A DNA stretch of 64,000 nucleotides from Ursus arctos (GCF_023065955.2 NW_026622852.1:10771423-10835422), one strand, 5' to 3'; shown: positions 47,625 through 61,599, counted from the stretch's first letter. Numbers and translations: made by a program. The notes: a model not told the origin generated them from the sequence alone.

Positions 47625-50600
47625 GTATCAACACAAGGTCCTGGTGGCTATTATATCTCTACTACATCAATCCAATGGTGTTGGCAAACAGTTAAAAATT
47701 AATTATTCAGCTAAAGAAACTCAAACTTAAAGGAGAAAAAAATTTCCTCTTAAACTGAATGATACACAAGAAAGAATTAAGGTCTCCGTTTCAATAGTTC
47801 AAACTTCAAGTTGGCACTGAGGAAGGGGACTGTAAAAACTGACACTGAGACTCTCAATTTTTGGAGGAAGGATGATGAGACATGAAATCTTCCTGGTTTC
47901 CCAACTCCACGGCCTGCAGATAATTTATGAAACCTCTTACCTCTTTCTGATCCTAATGTTATCAGGTAAAACCAGATCCCAAGAATCAAGAAAAGATGCC
48001 CTCCCTTCTGGGTTTCCAATTTAAATGAACACATTCAGAGGAGTCAATCACTACAGCATTAAAAACCCAGGGCACCTGGGGCTAGACTGAGTCTCAAAGA
48101 ACACTGATGGATTCACTGGGCCCCCACATGGTTTTAAGTGAAAAGTCACGCGAAGGTCCAGTGGCTTCCCTTGGCTGGCCCATCAGCTCACTCAGGTGTT
48201 ACTAAAACCCTGACAATCCAACTGACTGGACCATTTAGTCCTTGCAGGTACAAATGGCAATTTGCTGTACATTTTCGATTACACGTGTATTTTTTTCTCC
48301 ATCATGCCTAACCCTATGTAAAACAAAAAAGTGCCGTTTTGTACACACAAAGGCACTTTTCAAGGCTCAGTGGCTTTCAACACCATGCACTTTCAAAGGA
48401 TTGATGATGGCGCGATGGGAACGGGACAGGAAATGGACATCTATGTTTTCCCCTGTTAAGAGCATAATGCAACTTTATTGCTAAAAAGAAAGAAAAAAAG
48501 ATGTTCTCAACCACCTCGAGCCACTGAAAAAGACACTTGCTGCTAGAAGCCAAGAGAGACTTTTGTCTGGACATAAGGAACTGAACATATTTCACTTCCT
48601 TAGGCCATTCTATTCCCTTCCCTACATTTCCATTATTTTACTGCTCTCAAATTACATGTATCTATGTGGTTTCCTCAGATATAAGACTCCAGTACTATAA
48701 AATTATGTGTTTTTGGCTGGAAGCAGGCAATCCAGTTCTTACACAGATGCTTAACAAGACTATATCTGGCTTCCTAAAATTTCAGTAGAACATATTTAAC
48801 AATAATTAGTGACAGTTACGTGGTATATACAGTATATACCATGAAATATGGTATATAAATCCCCAGAGATGAAAATACAGAGTTCATAACCATAGTAGGT
48901 ATAGCAAAGTCTATTGCTGTTGTAGGGTCAAGAACTTTAATAAGTGTTTGCTTTAACCCAAATTCCAGCAAATACATATGCATGTATGTATCCCTGTTTT
49001 GAGGTACACCTAGTTCTACAACAACAAAAAAGAAAAGTGAGATAAAAGGCAAGGTGCCCTTACATAAAATTTCTTAAAGAATGGTCCCTGAGCAAAATGA
49101 CCTGAAAGCCAACCATGAAACCCTGCTGACTTTCAGACTTCTAAGTACCCATCTTTAAGCACAGCTTTATCCAAAAGCTTCTCTCTGACCCACCCACAGG
49201 AACAACTATGTCAACTTCCCTGTACACAGTAGGTGCTTAATACACAGTGGGTGCTGTTCACAGTGAGTGATAAAGATAACAGGAAAAGAAAAATACACCT
49301 GAAACTCCAAATCCCCTTCCGACAATCCTAGCATCCCTCCTGGCTCTCGTAGGAGAAAAGGACTGCGATGGACTTAAAATGACACCGAGTCATCTTCTGT
49401 CTTTGCATCAAGTACCCCTTACGCTCAGCCACCTCCTGTGGACTCCTAACTCTTCCTCTTGTTAAATCTTGAACAATATATGCCATTTTACACCTCAGAG
49501 CTCAGAGAAGGCAGCACAGTAGCTGGTGTATGGATGTGACAGAATGTTTTTATTCCACCCCTGAAAAAAAAGCTCCCTGTTTTTGACACACTGGAAAATG
49601 TACAGCCAGAGAGTGCTTGAGGCGAAGATGCCACCCCAGCCTTACATCTGTCTGCTTTCATTTGTCTACAACTGTGCTTATAGATAAAACAAGCTTTCCA
49701 GATGTCATCACAAGCAGGGCTCATATGCTGATTTCACCGAGACACCATTGTTGGCTGCCAGCATAACAGAGTTGTAAAACTAAAATATTTAAACTCTGAG
49801 CTACTCAACACAACTTTGAATGTCACACAGGATCTTATTTCAGGATTAATTAATGTACACCCCAATAAAATAATCATGTGTTAAAAACAGAGCTGTCTGG
49901 TGTGCAAGTGGATCTAATTTTCCTCTTTCCAACTGTTCCAGTGGCATACAACTGCATCATGAAGAAATTTCCAAAAGAGAGCACTTATTTCTACATGTGC
50001 ACACCCTATCAAGCCCTCACGTTTCAGGTGCTATGTCCCAAGGATCTATATGTTCTCATTTTTTATAAAAGATATGATGAATCTAAGATGAACAAAAGCA
50101 ACATGCCAGGCACAGACTATAAAGACATTTCCACTGTGAGAGGGGAAGTCCAATGACAAGTGATGGGCAACGTTATATGTACCCATATGCGAAGCTTGGC
50201 TTTAGGCAACCTGGTATCAGGGAGCTTGAATGTTTTTTTGAGAACACAATATCCCTGTGGTTATAATTACAGCCACAGTATACAAGAGGACTACAGTGGG
50301 TTTCATAACATCCCTTAACAAAGAACTCATTGCTCATGAGCTTCCTGAAAAATTCCTTAAATACGCACACGCATATACACGCACACACACAGTAGTTCTG
50401 ATTTCCTTTTTCTCTGGATCTACTTGACAATTTCGTTGTCATGGAGAGAATTCCAGGGAGCTCAGCTTTCCTCTAAATGATCATTCTTAATGACATCTAA
50501 TACAAGTGCTCTGATCTGCATTAGAGAAGGAAGCTGATTCACACTTGGATATGCAAGACCTGTACGTATCTCCCTCTAACTTGGGCTTTCCTCCTGCTCC

Positions 50601-53600
50601 AGTAAATCTTTTCTAGCCCAGTCTGCATATTTGTAAACTTGGGTCAATAATGTTCACTAAGCATCTGTTACTCAAAAACCGGGTTTATGGGTCATTCTGG
50701 ATTCAGAGGCTAAATTAATCTCAAAGCCACAAGCCTTCTGCAGTTTCTGCTTAATTTGATAAGAAACCAACTTCACATTAACCCAGTCAAGGCATCATAT
50801 CGGGTCTGTCAAGGCTGGTCCTACACTTCAATGGGCTCATCTCAGGTTGCTGGAGCTTACCAAAACAAACAAGCAAAAAACCATGTTTCATGCAATCCAT
50901 AACTTTACTCCACCCCTGACTCCTACAAAACAGAAAAACAAAACATCTATTTGTGACAGCTTTCCAGGGAGACCACTCATTGAGGGGAGAAAGAAGTCCG
51001 TTACTTTGTTTTCCCACCATCCCGAATGTTCCCATCTTCTCTTGAGCTGATCTAGTTCAAACCTTCTGAAAATAAATCACCCAAAGCACTCAAGATTTCC
51101 CTAAAGACCCCTGCAGGCTTCCTGCTCTGTGTGCTCCCACTCCTGTGCGGGGAGACTAATGTGTTTTAGGGATGTTTGTTTTAATGCAAAGAACTTCACT
51201 AAGTCAAAACAACCGGTAGTGGCGATCCATCTATCCTGGATGATCCTGGCCTCTTCCACTCCTATTTCAGCCCAAGAGGAAGATACTTGTGCAAAAACGA
51301 AGACCTGAGTGTTAAATTTCAATCTTCTTTAAGTGTCGGGACAGCAATCATACTTCTTGAGGTAAGAAATAATAATATAAGCCCTGGTTTTGTAGGAATC
51401 CATGTTCCTCCTTCATTTGAGGCTGGGGTAAATTTCTAGCTTGGGGAAGGAATAATCCCTGCTGAAGACCATTCTGCACTTCATCTTAATTCCCCCACAC
51501 TAAAATCAATGCATAGCCATGCTCTTACCCACCTAGTACTACAGTTGGACAGTGTCATGTGAAAGAGTCCCTTCATTAAGTTATTTTGAGCCATGCTTAC
51601 ATAATCAAACCCTAATGATCATCTTTTTGGCAAAAGTACATTCCCACAAACATTTAATGATACATCACACTCTCAACTATTTGAGATAAAATTTATTTTC
51701 TGTTCTTTAAAGCTTGCCTTTAGGTTTCAAGGGGGAGTGCAAATTATTAAACAGGAGCAATCTGAGAGACTCACATGACATCTTTCATCTTATTTTTGCT
51801 TGTTAAATCCACTGGGGAATCCAGAAGTGACACCTTCCAGACTCTCCTTTTACAGATGAGAAGAGAGATGGTGAGCCGGTTACTTGTTTGCCTAAGGGCA
51901 AGAAGGTGAGCCCAGAGCTGAGCTGGAGGGGCACTGGTTTACTTGAAGATCAGCGAAAGCACAGAGTTGAGGTCAATTGTCCTTTCCTGGCTACAGACCA
52001 GAGGACATAATAACAGCAATAAGTCTGTTACCCAGGATAGAGTCTGTTCTCAGGACTGAAACCTAACAGGTTACTCTCAGGTCTGTATTTGAATACAATT
52101 GCATTAAAAAATAACCCAATTTAACAATTCAGAAGTTCTGATATATGTTTTATAAAAATGTATGAGAGACCTAAAAGCCATGGAGAGCCATAACTTTGAG
52201 CTGCCTCATTTGTTTCTCTTTTATTACAGTCCTGCATGGTGGGCACAAGCCCTTCACTGAAAAGAGAACATTAAATCTTTATTCTAAACTGTTTTAGCAG
52301 AACGATATTAATAGTTGAATATTATTTTGTCTGACTGATAAAATACTGTTCAAATAAGACCAAAGAGAGCACTGAACCCCAGCCAACTCCTATGAGGAAA
52401 AAGGGACGAGCTATCTTCAGAAATAATAATTTCTTGTCACTCTGAAGACCCCAGGAACATTTCTACTGCTGTATGAGCCCAGAAGCTGAATACCTGGAAT
52501 GAAAGTGGCTTTCAAAAACACACATTTCTCTGGGTCCTCCTTAGTAGGGAAAAAGCTGTCTGAAATATTCTCTCTCCTCCTTCTGAATGCGGGATCAGTA
52601 AGGAACCAACGTGGACTCACGAGCAAACCACGATGAAACCACTTTGTTTCCGTGGATATTTTGCCATAGATGGAGAAACAGGACAAGATTCACATTTAAA
52701 AGAGAGAATTAAATACTGGAAAATATTCAGACATCAGTGTGATTCAGTTCAGCAAAACCCCAATATGACTATTTATGGCTTTATCTTTGGTGCTCTTTGT
52801 CTCTGTACTACCAAACTACATCTCCCACTTGGTACCAAAAGGCACCATTTTCCCTCTATTTGTCTTTCTGTGTGTCATTACAAACAAGTTCAGTAAGGTT
52901 AGCCCAAAACCATACAAATGTTTTTCTCTTTGAAAGGTTTCTAATTTTCTACCAAATACACAAGGGTTTCTTTTTCTTTCCCCAACCTGTATCTTGATGT
53001 TCCAAATAACATAAAAAATAAAACACTAACAACCCATAAGTTAGGAAGCCTCTTCTCTGCTCAAGACACCTCTTTTTAAATAATTAAATGACCATAGGAT
53101 AAGGAGGCAAACAGGGTTTATATAGCACTAACATGCCTACACTCAAACTAACTGAAAAATTACATTGAACCTCGTTTGGACTCACATAACTAACTTAAGC
53201 AACTTTGTGGAGATAGTTACAGGAATTTCTACGTGAAAGCTACTGAGTCAAATGTTTTAGTAGGAAAAATTTTTCTAACTAGCAAATGAATGGGTTCTAT
53301 GTGGAGATATTTTCATTCGCTAAAGTATCTGATTCATGGCTTAGCCAGCAAATACTTAAGATTAAGCGTGCTGTCTTAGATACTGTATTGACTATAAATT
53401 CCCATTTTAAAAAAATGCTGTAGTGGGAGCATTTATGAAGTATCTGAATCCTCATCCCTATTCTTCAGTTAGCCTTACCCACCAGCCAATCAAGGACAAA
53501 GATTAAAGTCAAACTAGTTTAAAACCAAAAACAATTTTAAAAGATAATGGCCTGAACAGGGATTAAAGCTTTCATTTTTAGCAAAAAATGGAAAATACCG

Positions 53601-54945
53601 ATTGACAGATTCAGTCAAAATTATAAGCAAAAAATTTTAGAAGTCACAAAATCATTTAAATCATGTTTTAGTCAGTACTAATTACCCTATTTTTCAAAAT
53701 GGTTAGCACGTCCGTTCAGTATAAACCTTTACACTAAAACAATGGAATTTTAAAATAACATGAGTTTCCTAAGCCAGCGTCAAATAGAAATATACGACCC
53801 ACGTGAGATCATTTTAAGATTTCAAGTAACAGTAAAAATGTAAAAAAAGAGGCAAAATTAGCTTCAGTTTTAATAATATATTTTACTTAAACAACATGTC
53901 CAAGAGTATTGTCTGTTCAACATATAAAAATTCTTAATAGTTTACGATTGGTTTTTGTACTAAATCTTTAAAATCTGTTAAGCGTTTTACCTTTACCACA
54001 TATCTCAGTTTGGTATGAATACTGGAAATGTGGATATGTAACTAAAGACATCTTTCTAAAGTTTTATTTAGGTTTAATAGACACGTGGTTAGTGGCTACT
54101 GTATTAGACAGCATAGGTTCTACTAATAATCCTAACTCACCTTGCATCGAGATACTAAATTTTAACATACAGCAAAATCCCGGGACTAGAGAAATCTTTT
54201 AAAAGACAAAATATGAAACATCGATCATTGCTGGTCTGAGGGTAGGAGGGCCGATTTGAAATGCTGTATATGCAAATATGATCCATGGTTTACATAAATG
54301 TGTTTCTGACATTTTTCATTTTCTGTGCACATGTGTGGTGATGTGTGATTTAGCATCTTAAGGAGAAAAACACATCACCCATCTTCAAAGGCTCTTGGCT
54401 GGTATTTTATGTTACCCGCCTTTCTCCTCCCCAAAGGCTAACTCCATGGCAGGTTTGAAGTGCTTTCAAAAGGAAACATTCTTGAGTGATTTGAGTGTTA
54501 CAGAAGGGGGAGCTGAAAAGTTTCTTACCCTCTAAGAACTCAGATGCCTCCATATGTTCAGGTGACTCCAAGGAATGTTAACAGAACTTGAAGAGACAGA
54601 ACCTAGTGCTCGAAACGGCTGGTGATGGAGTAAGAGCCCCAAGTGCCGCTGAGGAACCATGTGAACTGGATCAAGTCCTACGTCTCTTAAAGCCTACTTG
54701 AGTAACAGTACTGTTTCTCTCTCCCTTGAAAGAGATGTTTTGTAAGAAAAGAAGTAAACATATCCTTCTATTCTTTTAGCGACACCATATTTAAATATTT
54801 AATTTAATATCTAATTCCAATATTGCCCCTTCCAAGTCAGAGACCCTGCTCCCTGTTATCAGAGTGAAATCTCGCCTTCCCCTAAATGCCCATCTAAACA
54901 AAATTCACACCTTTATTAGAAAAACTTTAGCATCTATGTAATTAA
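47625..54945. other. BNC2: Intronic DNA with few recognised elements
   Basis: A small L2-like 3' scrap lies near 49150-49260 ('gtacacagtaggtgcttaatac'), a MIR-like scrap near 51845-51945 ('ttttacagatgagaag'), and a degenerate CA/CG tract at 50366-50392. Blocks near 49760-49880 and 51570-51790 have the repeat-free, TAAT-containing texture of constrained sequence. No exon was found. Confidence 0.4.
48821..48841. repeat. 21-base palindrome
   Basis: tggtatatac-a-gtatatacca: two perfect 10-base arms around one base. A further partial copy, atggtatata, follows at about 48848. Confidence 0.9.
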
Positions 54946-54949
54946 TATT

Positions 54950-54950
<1 letters not shown>

Positions 54951-54981
<31 letters not shown>
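54951..54981. repeat. (GT)n microsatellite
   Basis: About 15 uninterrupted GT units. Confidence 0.95.
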
Positions 54982-54983
<2 letters not shown>

Positions 54984-55079
54984 GGATGTTGTTATTGTTG
55001 CACTGTGAGCACCTACAGGGTAGGGCCCATGGTCTAGTCATTCTTTTCTCTCAAATCAGGCGGTCGGCATAGGTGTGCG

Positions 55080-55740
55080 ATAGATAGAAAGTGCTCTGGG
55101 CTCTGAAGAAGAGAAGATACGAAGAATATTTAAGAGAGGCTCCCTACTCTCAAGAGGCTTATTCTCTAGTTGAGGAGTTAAAGACAACTAGATATCTATC
55201 AATAAAATGCAGCACACCCAGTTTGGTGTCAGAAGTGGCAGTCTCCAACCCTCTCACCTGCTGGTGCTCACAGTCTGTTGGGTTCTTTGTAAGAAAGAGT
55301 TGACAGGGATCTTTCAGAATTTGAATAAGCTGAGATGCTACAGGCCAGATGGCTCCCAATGAGCAGAGGCATGGAGATGAAGTACAAGTCTGGAGGACAG
55401 AGGAATGGGCAGTCATGTGGTTGCAGCAAGTTCCCACCGGGCATAAAAGAGCAGAAGCTGACATTTCAAATGAGAATGGGACCATGTTAAGAATGGCACA
55501 GACAGCTAAGACAAATATTTTTATTTTATGCTGCAGTTAGTGAAAAGCCACTGAGAATTGTGAGTATCAAGTAAAATGATGAAAGTGGGATTTATGGAAG
55601 AAGGATCTGGCCACAACTTCAAGGATGTACACGGCTAAGTGGTAAATCAGGTCCATTTCAGTAATATACTCAGCAGGTAGTAGGGTTCTCATCAAGAGGG
55701 GGGTGGCCATTCAAACAGAGAGGAAGATGCATTTTCCAGA
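55080..55740 (-). repeat. L2 LINE remnant
   Basis: Minus orientation: 'ggctccctactctcaagaggcttattctctagtt' corresponds to reverse-complement L2 3' end (ccctgccctcaaggagcttacagtctag). 'gttagtgaaaagccactgagaattgtgag' and 'aagtaaaatgatgaaagtgggattta' correspond to its more 5' portion. Highly diverged. Confidence 0.6.
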
Positions 55741-55744
55741 GATG

Positions 55745-57505
55745 ACAAGATCTGGTAGCTGACCAGGCAGAAAAGGAACAAAGATAAGAATCAAACATTT
55801 TTTCTACTTACATGGAATACTTTGCAAGCAGGGGAAATGACAGTAATTTTAAGGGGGACTGGGAAATCAGAAGGCTTAAGAAAGAAGACAATGAACTTCA
55901 CTTGTGCAACTGTGCACACACATGTGTATACGAGTGTGAAGTATATACTACTGATGTCTTAGAACTATTTTCACTGCAGCTGAAATCGCACCTCTTTTTA
56001 AGTTATACAGGAACAGGAACAGAGAAAAGTTATTACTACATGTGCTACCAAATTTATCAAAATCATCATTCCCTCTAGATGCATACTGATATCCATAGCA
56101 TGCTCAATAAACAAAAACTATACTCTAGTATGTCACCCACCCTGTTTCCACGGAGTCATGAAGTCAATTGTTCTTAGACCTGATTATAAGTTTCATCTAC
56201 AGATACAGTTTCATAATTTCATGAAATATCATTTAAAAAATCAATGAAATATGATTGTAAAAAAAAAAGTTCATTCTATAGAAACTAAGTTGAATGCTTT
56301 GGTCACTTTAAAAAAACCTACTCTCATGGGTAACTGCGAAAGAGAAGGCTCCTGCACTCAAGGCTCTTCATTCGTATCCATGTTCTAGGTTTACTTTGAA
56401 GCAATGAAAGGAGAAAATCTTAGTGATACCTTGTAAGTGTCATTTATGTAAAAATTCAGTTTAGAACTCCAATGAGCACAGCCTCAAAAGTTTGGAGAAT
56501 GAATGCACAAAGTTTAAGATGCTTAAAACGTGTGGTTTGGTTGTTTTGGTAAAGTCTCAGTACCTCAACTGATTAGCTAAGTATTGGCTCTGCCTACAAA
56601 AGATAAGAGGCATTTGCTACTACATATGGTTTCCTCAAAGCAACAAAAGAACAGACTGAGAATTACTTTAATATGTATTTACCTGGCAGGTTGTAAAGGT
56701 GTTCCTGCTGTGAGGTTATGGTCCATTGAGAAATCATACGATATACTTCTGATCATTCAGGAATACATGTCATGCATCCCAACACTAGCAAAAGCTACAG
56801 CTTTTGGGGATGGCCATGTCCTGCCCAATCTTTTCCCCCTAAAGCTATACATACGGTTAACTCAATGATGATAGGTAATAAGTATCATTATAAATCAGTC
56901 ACAGAAAATTGCTGCTAACATTTTTATTGCTATCTAAAATGGTGTGTCTTAATACAACTTAACACATAGGTAAGATTTTTTTATAGGTGTTACTGAGATA
57001 ACATTCTTTATCATTAGTATAAATAACATTCACAACATTAGCTTGTATGAAAATATTTTTTGTTGATCATGTACACTATAGAGTATCAAGCAGATTTAGA
57101 ATTTCCCAGCTCTTATGTTATTTCATCTTTATTCAGATGTTTCATAGAGGAAATTATGTTGAGTGATTAAGCCACTTAGTTTTTATGTAAGTCCTGTTTT
57201 GAACAAAGTATGCACACAGAGAAAGCACTTATTACCAACAACACTGATACCAGGTATGCAAAGCCACTGATTTGTGCTTCTCAGAAAACACAAACAAACT
57301 GAGGACCTTGAAAATACCCATTTGCCAGCCAGTGTATCATGAGAGATTTTTAGTGTCAGAAAGAGGTTTTCTCTGCCCTGTCTGAGGACATCTGGATTTG
57401 GTCAACAATCTGAAGCTCAAAGTTATAAATTCAGAAGAGTTCTTCAAAGTTCAATATTAAAACAAAAACATTTACAATTTAAGGCAATGGAAAAAGTAAA
57501 TGGGA
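55745..57505. other. BNC2: Intronic DNA, nothing recognised
   Basis: AT-rich unique-looking sequence with no exon or repeat signature that I can name. Confidence 0.45.
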
Positions 57506-57509
57506 GTTA

Positions 57510-58020
57510 ATGATTGGTTCATTCAGAGCTTTACTGAGCACCTATAATAAATATAGCAACATTCTAGGTAGACGAGAAAGATGAATGAAGTGCTCAGATC
57601 TACTGTAGCCTCCCTTCCGTCCTTTCTTCAGTTAATAAACATTTAAGACATGTCCATACTGTGCTAGGGACTGAGAATACACTGCCAAATAAGACCTTCG
57701 AAGAGGTTGTGTGATTTAATGGAAAAGCTAGGCAAAAGGGTAGACAACAAGCAATGTAGTTGGTACTGTGCTGGGAGAGGGTACTGTCTACCAGAGGAGG
57801 GTCCAGGAAAGCTTTCTAGCAGAGGTGCCCTCTGAGCTAAGTCTGAAGGGATGAACAGGTGAGGATGAGCCAAGTAAGTAGAGGTAGCAGCAAGAAAAAA
57901 GGGACTGAAGATGTGGGAAAGTATGGTGTGTTTAGAGAAAAAGCTGGCAGATTGGAAAGATATGAATAAGTAGGAGAGGAAGAAGTCAGATGAGACATGA
58001 GGATGGAGAGGCAGGCAGGG
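57510..58020 (-). repeat. L2 LINE remnant (first of two)
   Basis: Minus orientation: 'gagcacctataataaatatagc', 'tgctagggactgagaatacactgcc', 'tccaggaaagctttctagcagaggtgccctctgagctaagtctgaagg' match reverse-complement L2. Confidence 0.75.
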
Positions 58021-58024
58021 GTCA

Positions 58025-58810
58025 AATTCACTCCAGCATTTACAAGCCACATGCTACAAGCTTGAGTCTGTTCCAGGCACTGGGGATCATAGTGAACAAA
58101 ACACACAAATCCTTACCCTCATGGAACTTAAATCCTGGAAGAGAAAAATAACAGGCCAGCTAAATAAAATATGAACTAGATTAGACAGTAATTTTTAAGG
58201 AGGAAAAAACAAAGTAGGGATGGAGGATCTGAAATGTTTGGGGTGGGGAAAGCCTGGAATTTCAGATACCATAGGCAAGGTTGAGGGGACTTCAGAGTCC
58301 AGATCTAATATCTGGGGGGAAAGTATTTTAGGGAGAGGGAACCAGTGTGGCTAAAGTCAAATGAGTGAAGGAGAGGGAAATAGAAGATGTGGTCAGAGAG
58401 GAAAGCAGGGGAGGTAGGTCACATAAGCCTGTTAAGCCCTGTAGAGCTTGGCTTTTGATACAGGGCGATCATTCTGAGGGTTTTTTTTTTTTAAGTTTAT
58501 TTATTTTTTTTTAAGTAATCTCTACACACCCAAACTCATAACCCCGAGATCAAGAGTCCCATGCTCTTCCAACTGAGCCAGCCAGGCACCCCTCTCTGAG
58601 TTTTGATCAAGATTTGGCATGCCATGTTGAGGAGTTTGGACTTTTCTTCAACCAGGAGAAAGTCGCTGAAGCATCATTAGCAAGTGTCGCCTTTATGAAC
58701 TGGAGGAGTAAACAGATTAGTGGCTAGAAGCCAGTTAAAGGCCGCTGCAGAGATTCCCAAGGCGGAAAAATGATTAGGGCCTGAATAAGGTGGTGACGGA
58801 ACATCAACTC
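58025..58810 (-). repeat. L2 LINE remnant (second), interrupted by a SINEC
   Basis: Minus orientation: 'gttccaggcactggggatcatagtgaacaaaacacacaaatccttaccctcatggaac' restarts the L2 3' end. Later parts are 'ccagtgtggctaaagtcaaatgagtg' and, beyond the SINEC at 58481-58592, 'aggagtttggacttttcttcaaccaggag'. Two L2 3' ends in tandem mean two separate old insertions. Confidence 0.8.
58481..58592 (-). mobile_element. Older, short SINEC-type SINE
   Basis: Minus orientation: T run, 'aagtttatttattttttttt-aagtaatctctacacacc', 'aactcataaccccgagatcaagagtcccatgctcttccaactgagccagccaggcacccc'. At about 112 bp it is a shorter, more diverged carnivoran SINE type than the 37-47 kb copies. Flanking tctgag (58473 and 58595) may be its worn target duplication. 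Confidence 0.85.
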
Positions 58811-58814
58811 TTAT

Positions 58815-60710
58815 CTGAACTATTAACAGATACTAAAAAAGGATGACTGTAGTTTAACCTACTTTGCTTTCCTGGTCTAACACGACAGAGAGCAGCAAGA
58901 GGAAAGAAATCAGCAGCAAATATTCCCAAATATTGTTTAAATTCAAGATTAAGTGAAATTGCTTTTCTGTTCCATAGAGTGGGCCCATTCCTACACTAGA
59001 AGTCACGCCCTCAGCTCTGAGGACTTGAGGCTCGAAGGCTCAGAGACCACTGTAGACTTAAACAGACCACTCAAAAGCACCACCACAGTGACAGGAATGT
59101 CAATAGGACAGAATGCGGTTCCCAGGGCACCAGGTAACAGTGGGTGTCTCCTGCCTAGAGATTTGAATCTAGTAAATCTGGGGGACGGAGGGTTCAATGT
59201 GTGTATTACACGAACAGGCCTGGCCAATGTGGCAGGTGGGGCTGAAGTTAGCTCAGTTCACCGGCCAAGCCTTGTGCTCTGATTTGGGATGTATCTGTCC
59301 AGAAAGGGTGCTTTTTCCAATTTCCATAAAGGCTCAACATAGGCTAGAAAATCTGCATTTAATCACAGCCCCAGAAGACTGATGGGAGTCAGATTAGTCA
59401 TGGTAGAAAGGGCCTGAGATTCTGGGAAGATCGCACTGCTCTGGACTGTATGAGTCCCTGCTATAGAAGATTGCATTTCTTTTCTTTTGAAACATAATGA
59501 TGCCACAACCCATAATTTGTCCTTTTTTTTGCTAAGTAAAGTATTCAGAGACTACATTTTCCCCTTAAGTGATTCTGTTTAGGACACATGCACAAAGAAT
59601 ATAGGTTTATTTCTTTAGAACTAGCATTGGACTATTAAAAATAGCATCATTATTGCGTCTACAACAAACATTCGAAAGGGCCCTAAATTGTACTTAAGCA
59701 CAATTACCTTAATGTCAGTTGAGATTTTACGATACAACTGTGAGGCACTTTATTTTTAAGGCAGTTTAACTTGCTTCATTCCTAAGAACAGACATTTAAG
59801 TTTTAAATCTAGGGTTCTCAATAAGATGATTAAGCTATGCTCAGCAGTTTCTTTAAATATTTAAGAGAATTTTCATCACCTAAATATTTATGGCAACAAT
59901 AGAGCCAGGTGCATTTTTTCCTTCTGGTCGGAGATCCATATCCTTCCCGAAGCTGAGGACGGGGTAGCCTCAATAACCAAAAATCCTACCAAGTCCTTTA
60001 GAATCCTAGAAACTGCTGAGAAAACGTTATGCAAACACGTGCCCTCAGACTGGTGCTGTCGTTCCCAGATAGCTAGCAAGGTGCTGCCTTGAATGGGAGT
60101 TTGCAGGGCTAAGAGCTGCAGAGGGTTTTCTTTTGAAGTAAGCGTCTTCCACCTCATGGACTTCATTCCCACCATCGTATCAGCAGCGTTTCAGCAGTAC
60201 TGCCACTGTCATAAGGTGCATGATGATCTTTTTCTGAAGACAGTCCTGTAATCGCACAGATTAGGTGTGACCCAGATGCCCCCCATAGTCCCGCCTTGCC
60301 TGGCGGTAAGGTGAGGTGCTCAGGGAGTCTGCTCCACTTTGCTGGTTGTTAGCGTGTCATTTCATGGACGGCCACTCCATGCCGGCTCTGAAGTCAGAAC
60401 TGCAGTGTCAGAAAGGGGATTCCTACTCATCTCCACGTGTGAGGGAGGAACTCCCTAAGGGCCCCGTTTACGACCTAGGTCTAACTTCTGGATATTGGAA
60501 AGACCAGTATTCAACATTGCATGTGTCCCCCAGAAAAGCTCAAAGAAATATATGGGGCAGTTACTCTTCTGTCCATTTTAGATGATAGAAGTACAGAATT
60601 GAGAATTTTAATGATGTTAACTAGTCAGGTTTATGGGCAAAAGCAGAGACCCTTTGACATACACCCTTTGACACAAAGTATTACATATTTTCTAATTCAT
60701 TAATTCATTT
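58815..60710. other. BNC2: Intronic DNA, nothing recognised with confidence
   Basis: Sequence around 59150-59420 has a faint DNA-transposon look ('tagaaaatctgcatttaatcacagcccca') but no traced ends. Overlapping short open frames at 58953-59382 show no coding signature. Confidence 0.4.
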
Positions 60711-60714
60711 TCAA

Positions 60715-61090
60715 ATTTATATATATTGATTGCTTATTATATGCCACACAATGGTACTGGAAGCTAAATATACCAGAAAATAAAACAGAAATCGCCTCTG
60801 CTCTCAAAGAGCTTAGAGTTTCGGGGAGATGGATATTAAATGAACAAACAGGTAAATGAACATAGGATTACAGAGTGTAAAAAATGTCATGAGAGAACTG
60901 TATAAGAGCTATGAGAAGAGAAAAACAGGAGAAAAGTCACTTAGACTGGGTGACATCTAAGCTGAGAAGTGAGCATGAATCAGCCGGGGAAGCAGTCTCG
61001 GTTCCCAGCACCCAACGTGACACAGGACACAGTGTGCATCCTTGAAAGAAGGAGCAGAGACGGGTTAGCCAGTCATACCTATGAATAGGT
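60715..61090 (-). repeat. L2 LINE remnant
   Basis: Minus orientation: 'gattgcttattatatgccacacaatggtactgg', 'cctctgctctcaaagagcttagagtttcggggagatgg', 'gacatctaagctgagaagtgag' match reverse-complement L2 in order. Confidence 0.75.
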
Positions 61091-61504
61091 AAAGAGCATT
61101 TAAGGATTTTCTGTTTTCTTCTGTCTCCTATCTTGAATTATGATGCCTGGCATTGGAAAAGAAGGCTTTTACTGATAGAACTCGATTCTAGTTCCAGCTC
61201 TACCATGGAATCCCAACTCTGGCGTCCTCTCCCCATTACTCCTCAGAGTATGTGAGCTCCTCTGTCAGAAGGCGTCAAACCATCAGCCCTGGGCTACTGG
61301 ACAGCAAGTGGGAAAATAATGTGAACACAACACAACACAGAACCTACCAATGCTGGACACATCTGAGATATTATTAATCACAGTCTTATTCGTTAATAAA
61401 ATCACTCTACCTGCCACAAGAGGAACACAGGCATGTTCAGTTCTTTAAAAAAACGAAAAAAACATAACGTAAGCAAATTCAAATTTTAAAATTGGCACAC
61501 CAAT

Positions 61505-61592
61505 AATTATAGTTAAAATTTACTACACTCTTGAGTATTTGTTGGGCATTATGCCAAGCTGTTTACATGCTATCTCATTTTACATAAATCTT
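61505..61592 (-). repeat. MIR SINE, left part (split by SINEC)
   Basis: Minus orientation: 'ttgagtatttgttgggcattatgccaagctgtttacatgctatctcattttacataaatc' matches reverse-complement MIR. It continues in register at 61817. Confidence 0.75.
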
Positions 61593-61599
61593 CCAAGGT

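Noticed and set aside
48067..48080. 'cagggcacctggggc' considered as a SINEC head
   Set aside because: Only about ten bases match the SINEC start and no SINE body, tail or target duplication follows.
57664..58050. 128-codon minus-strand open frame
   Set aside because: It falls within an old L2 remnant. The reading direction matches L2, but the segment is the non-coding 3' part and has no reverse-transcriptase motif.
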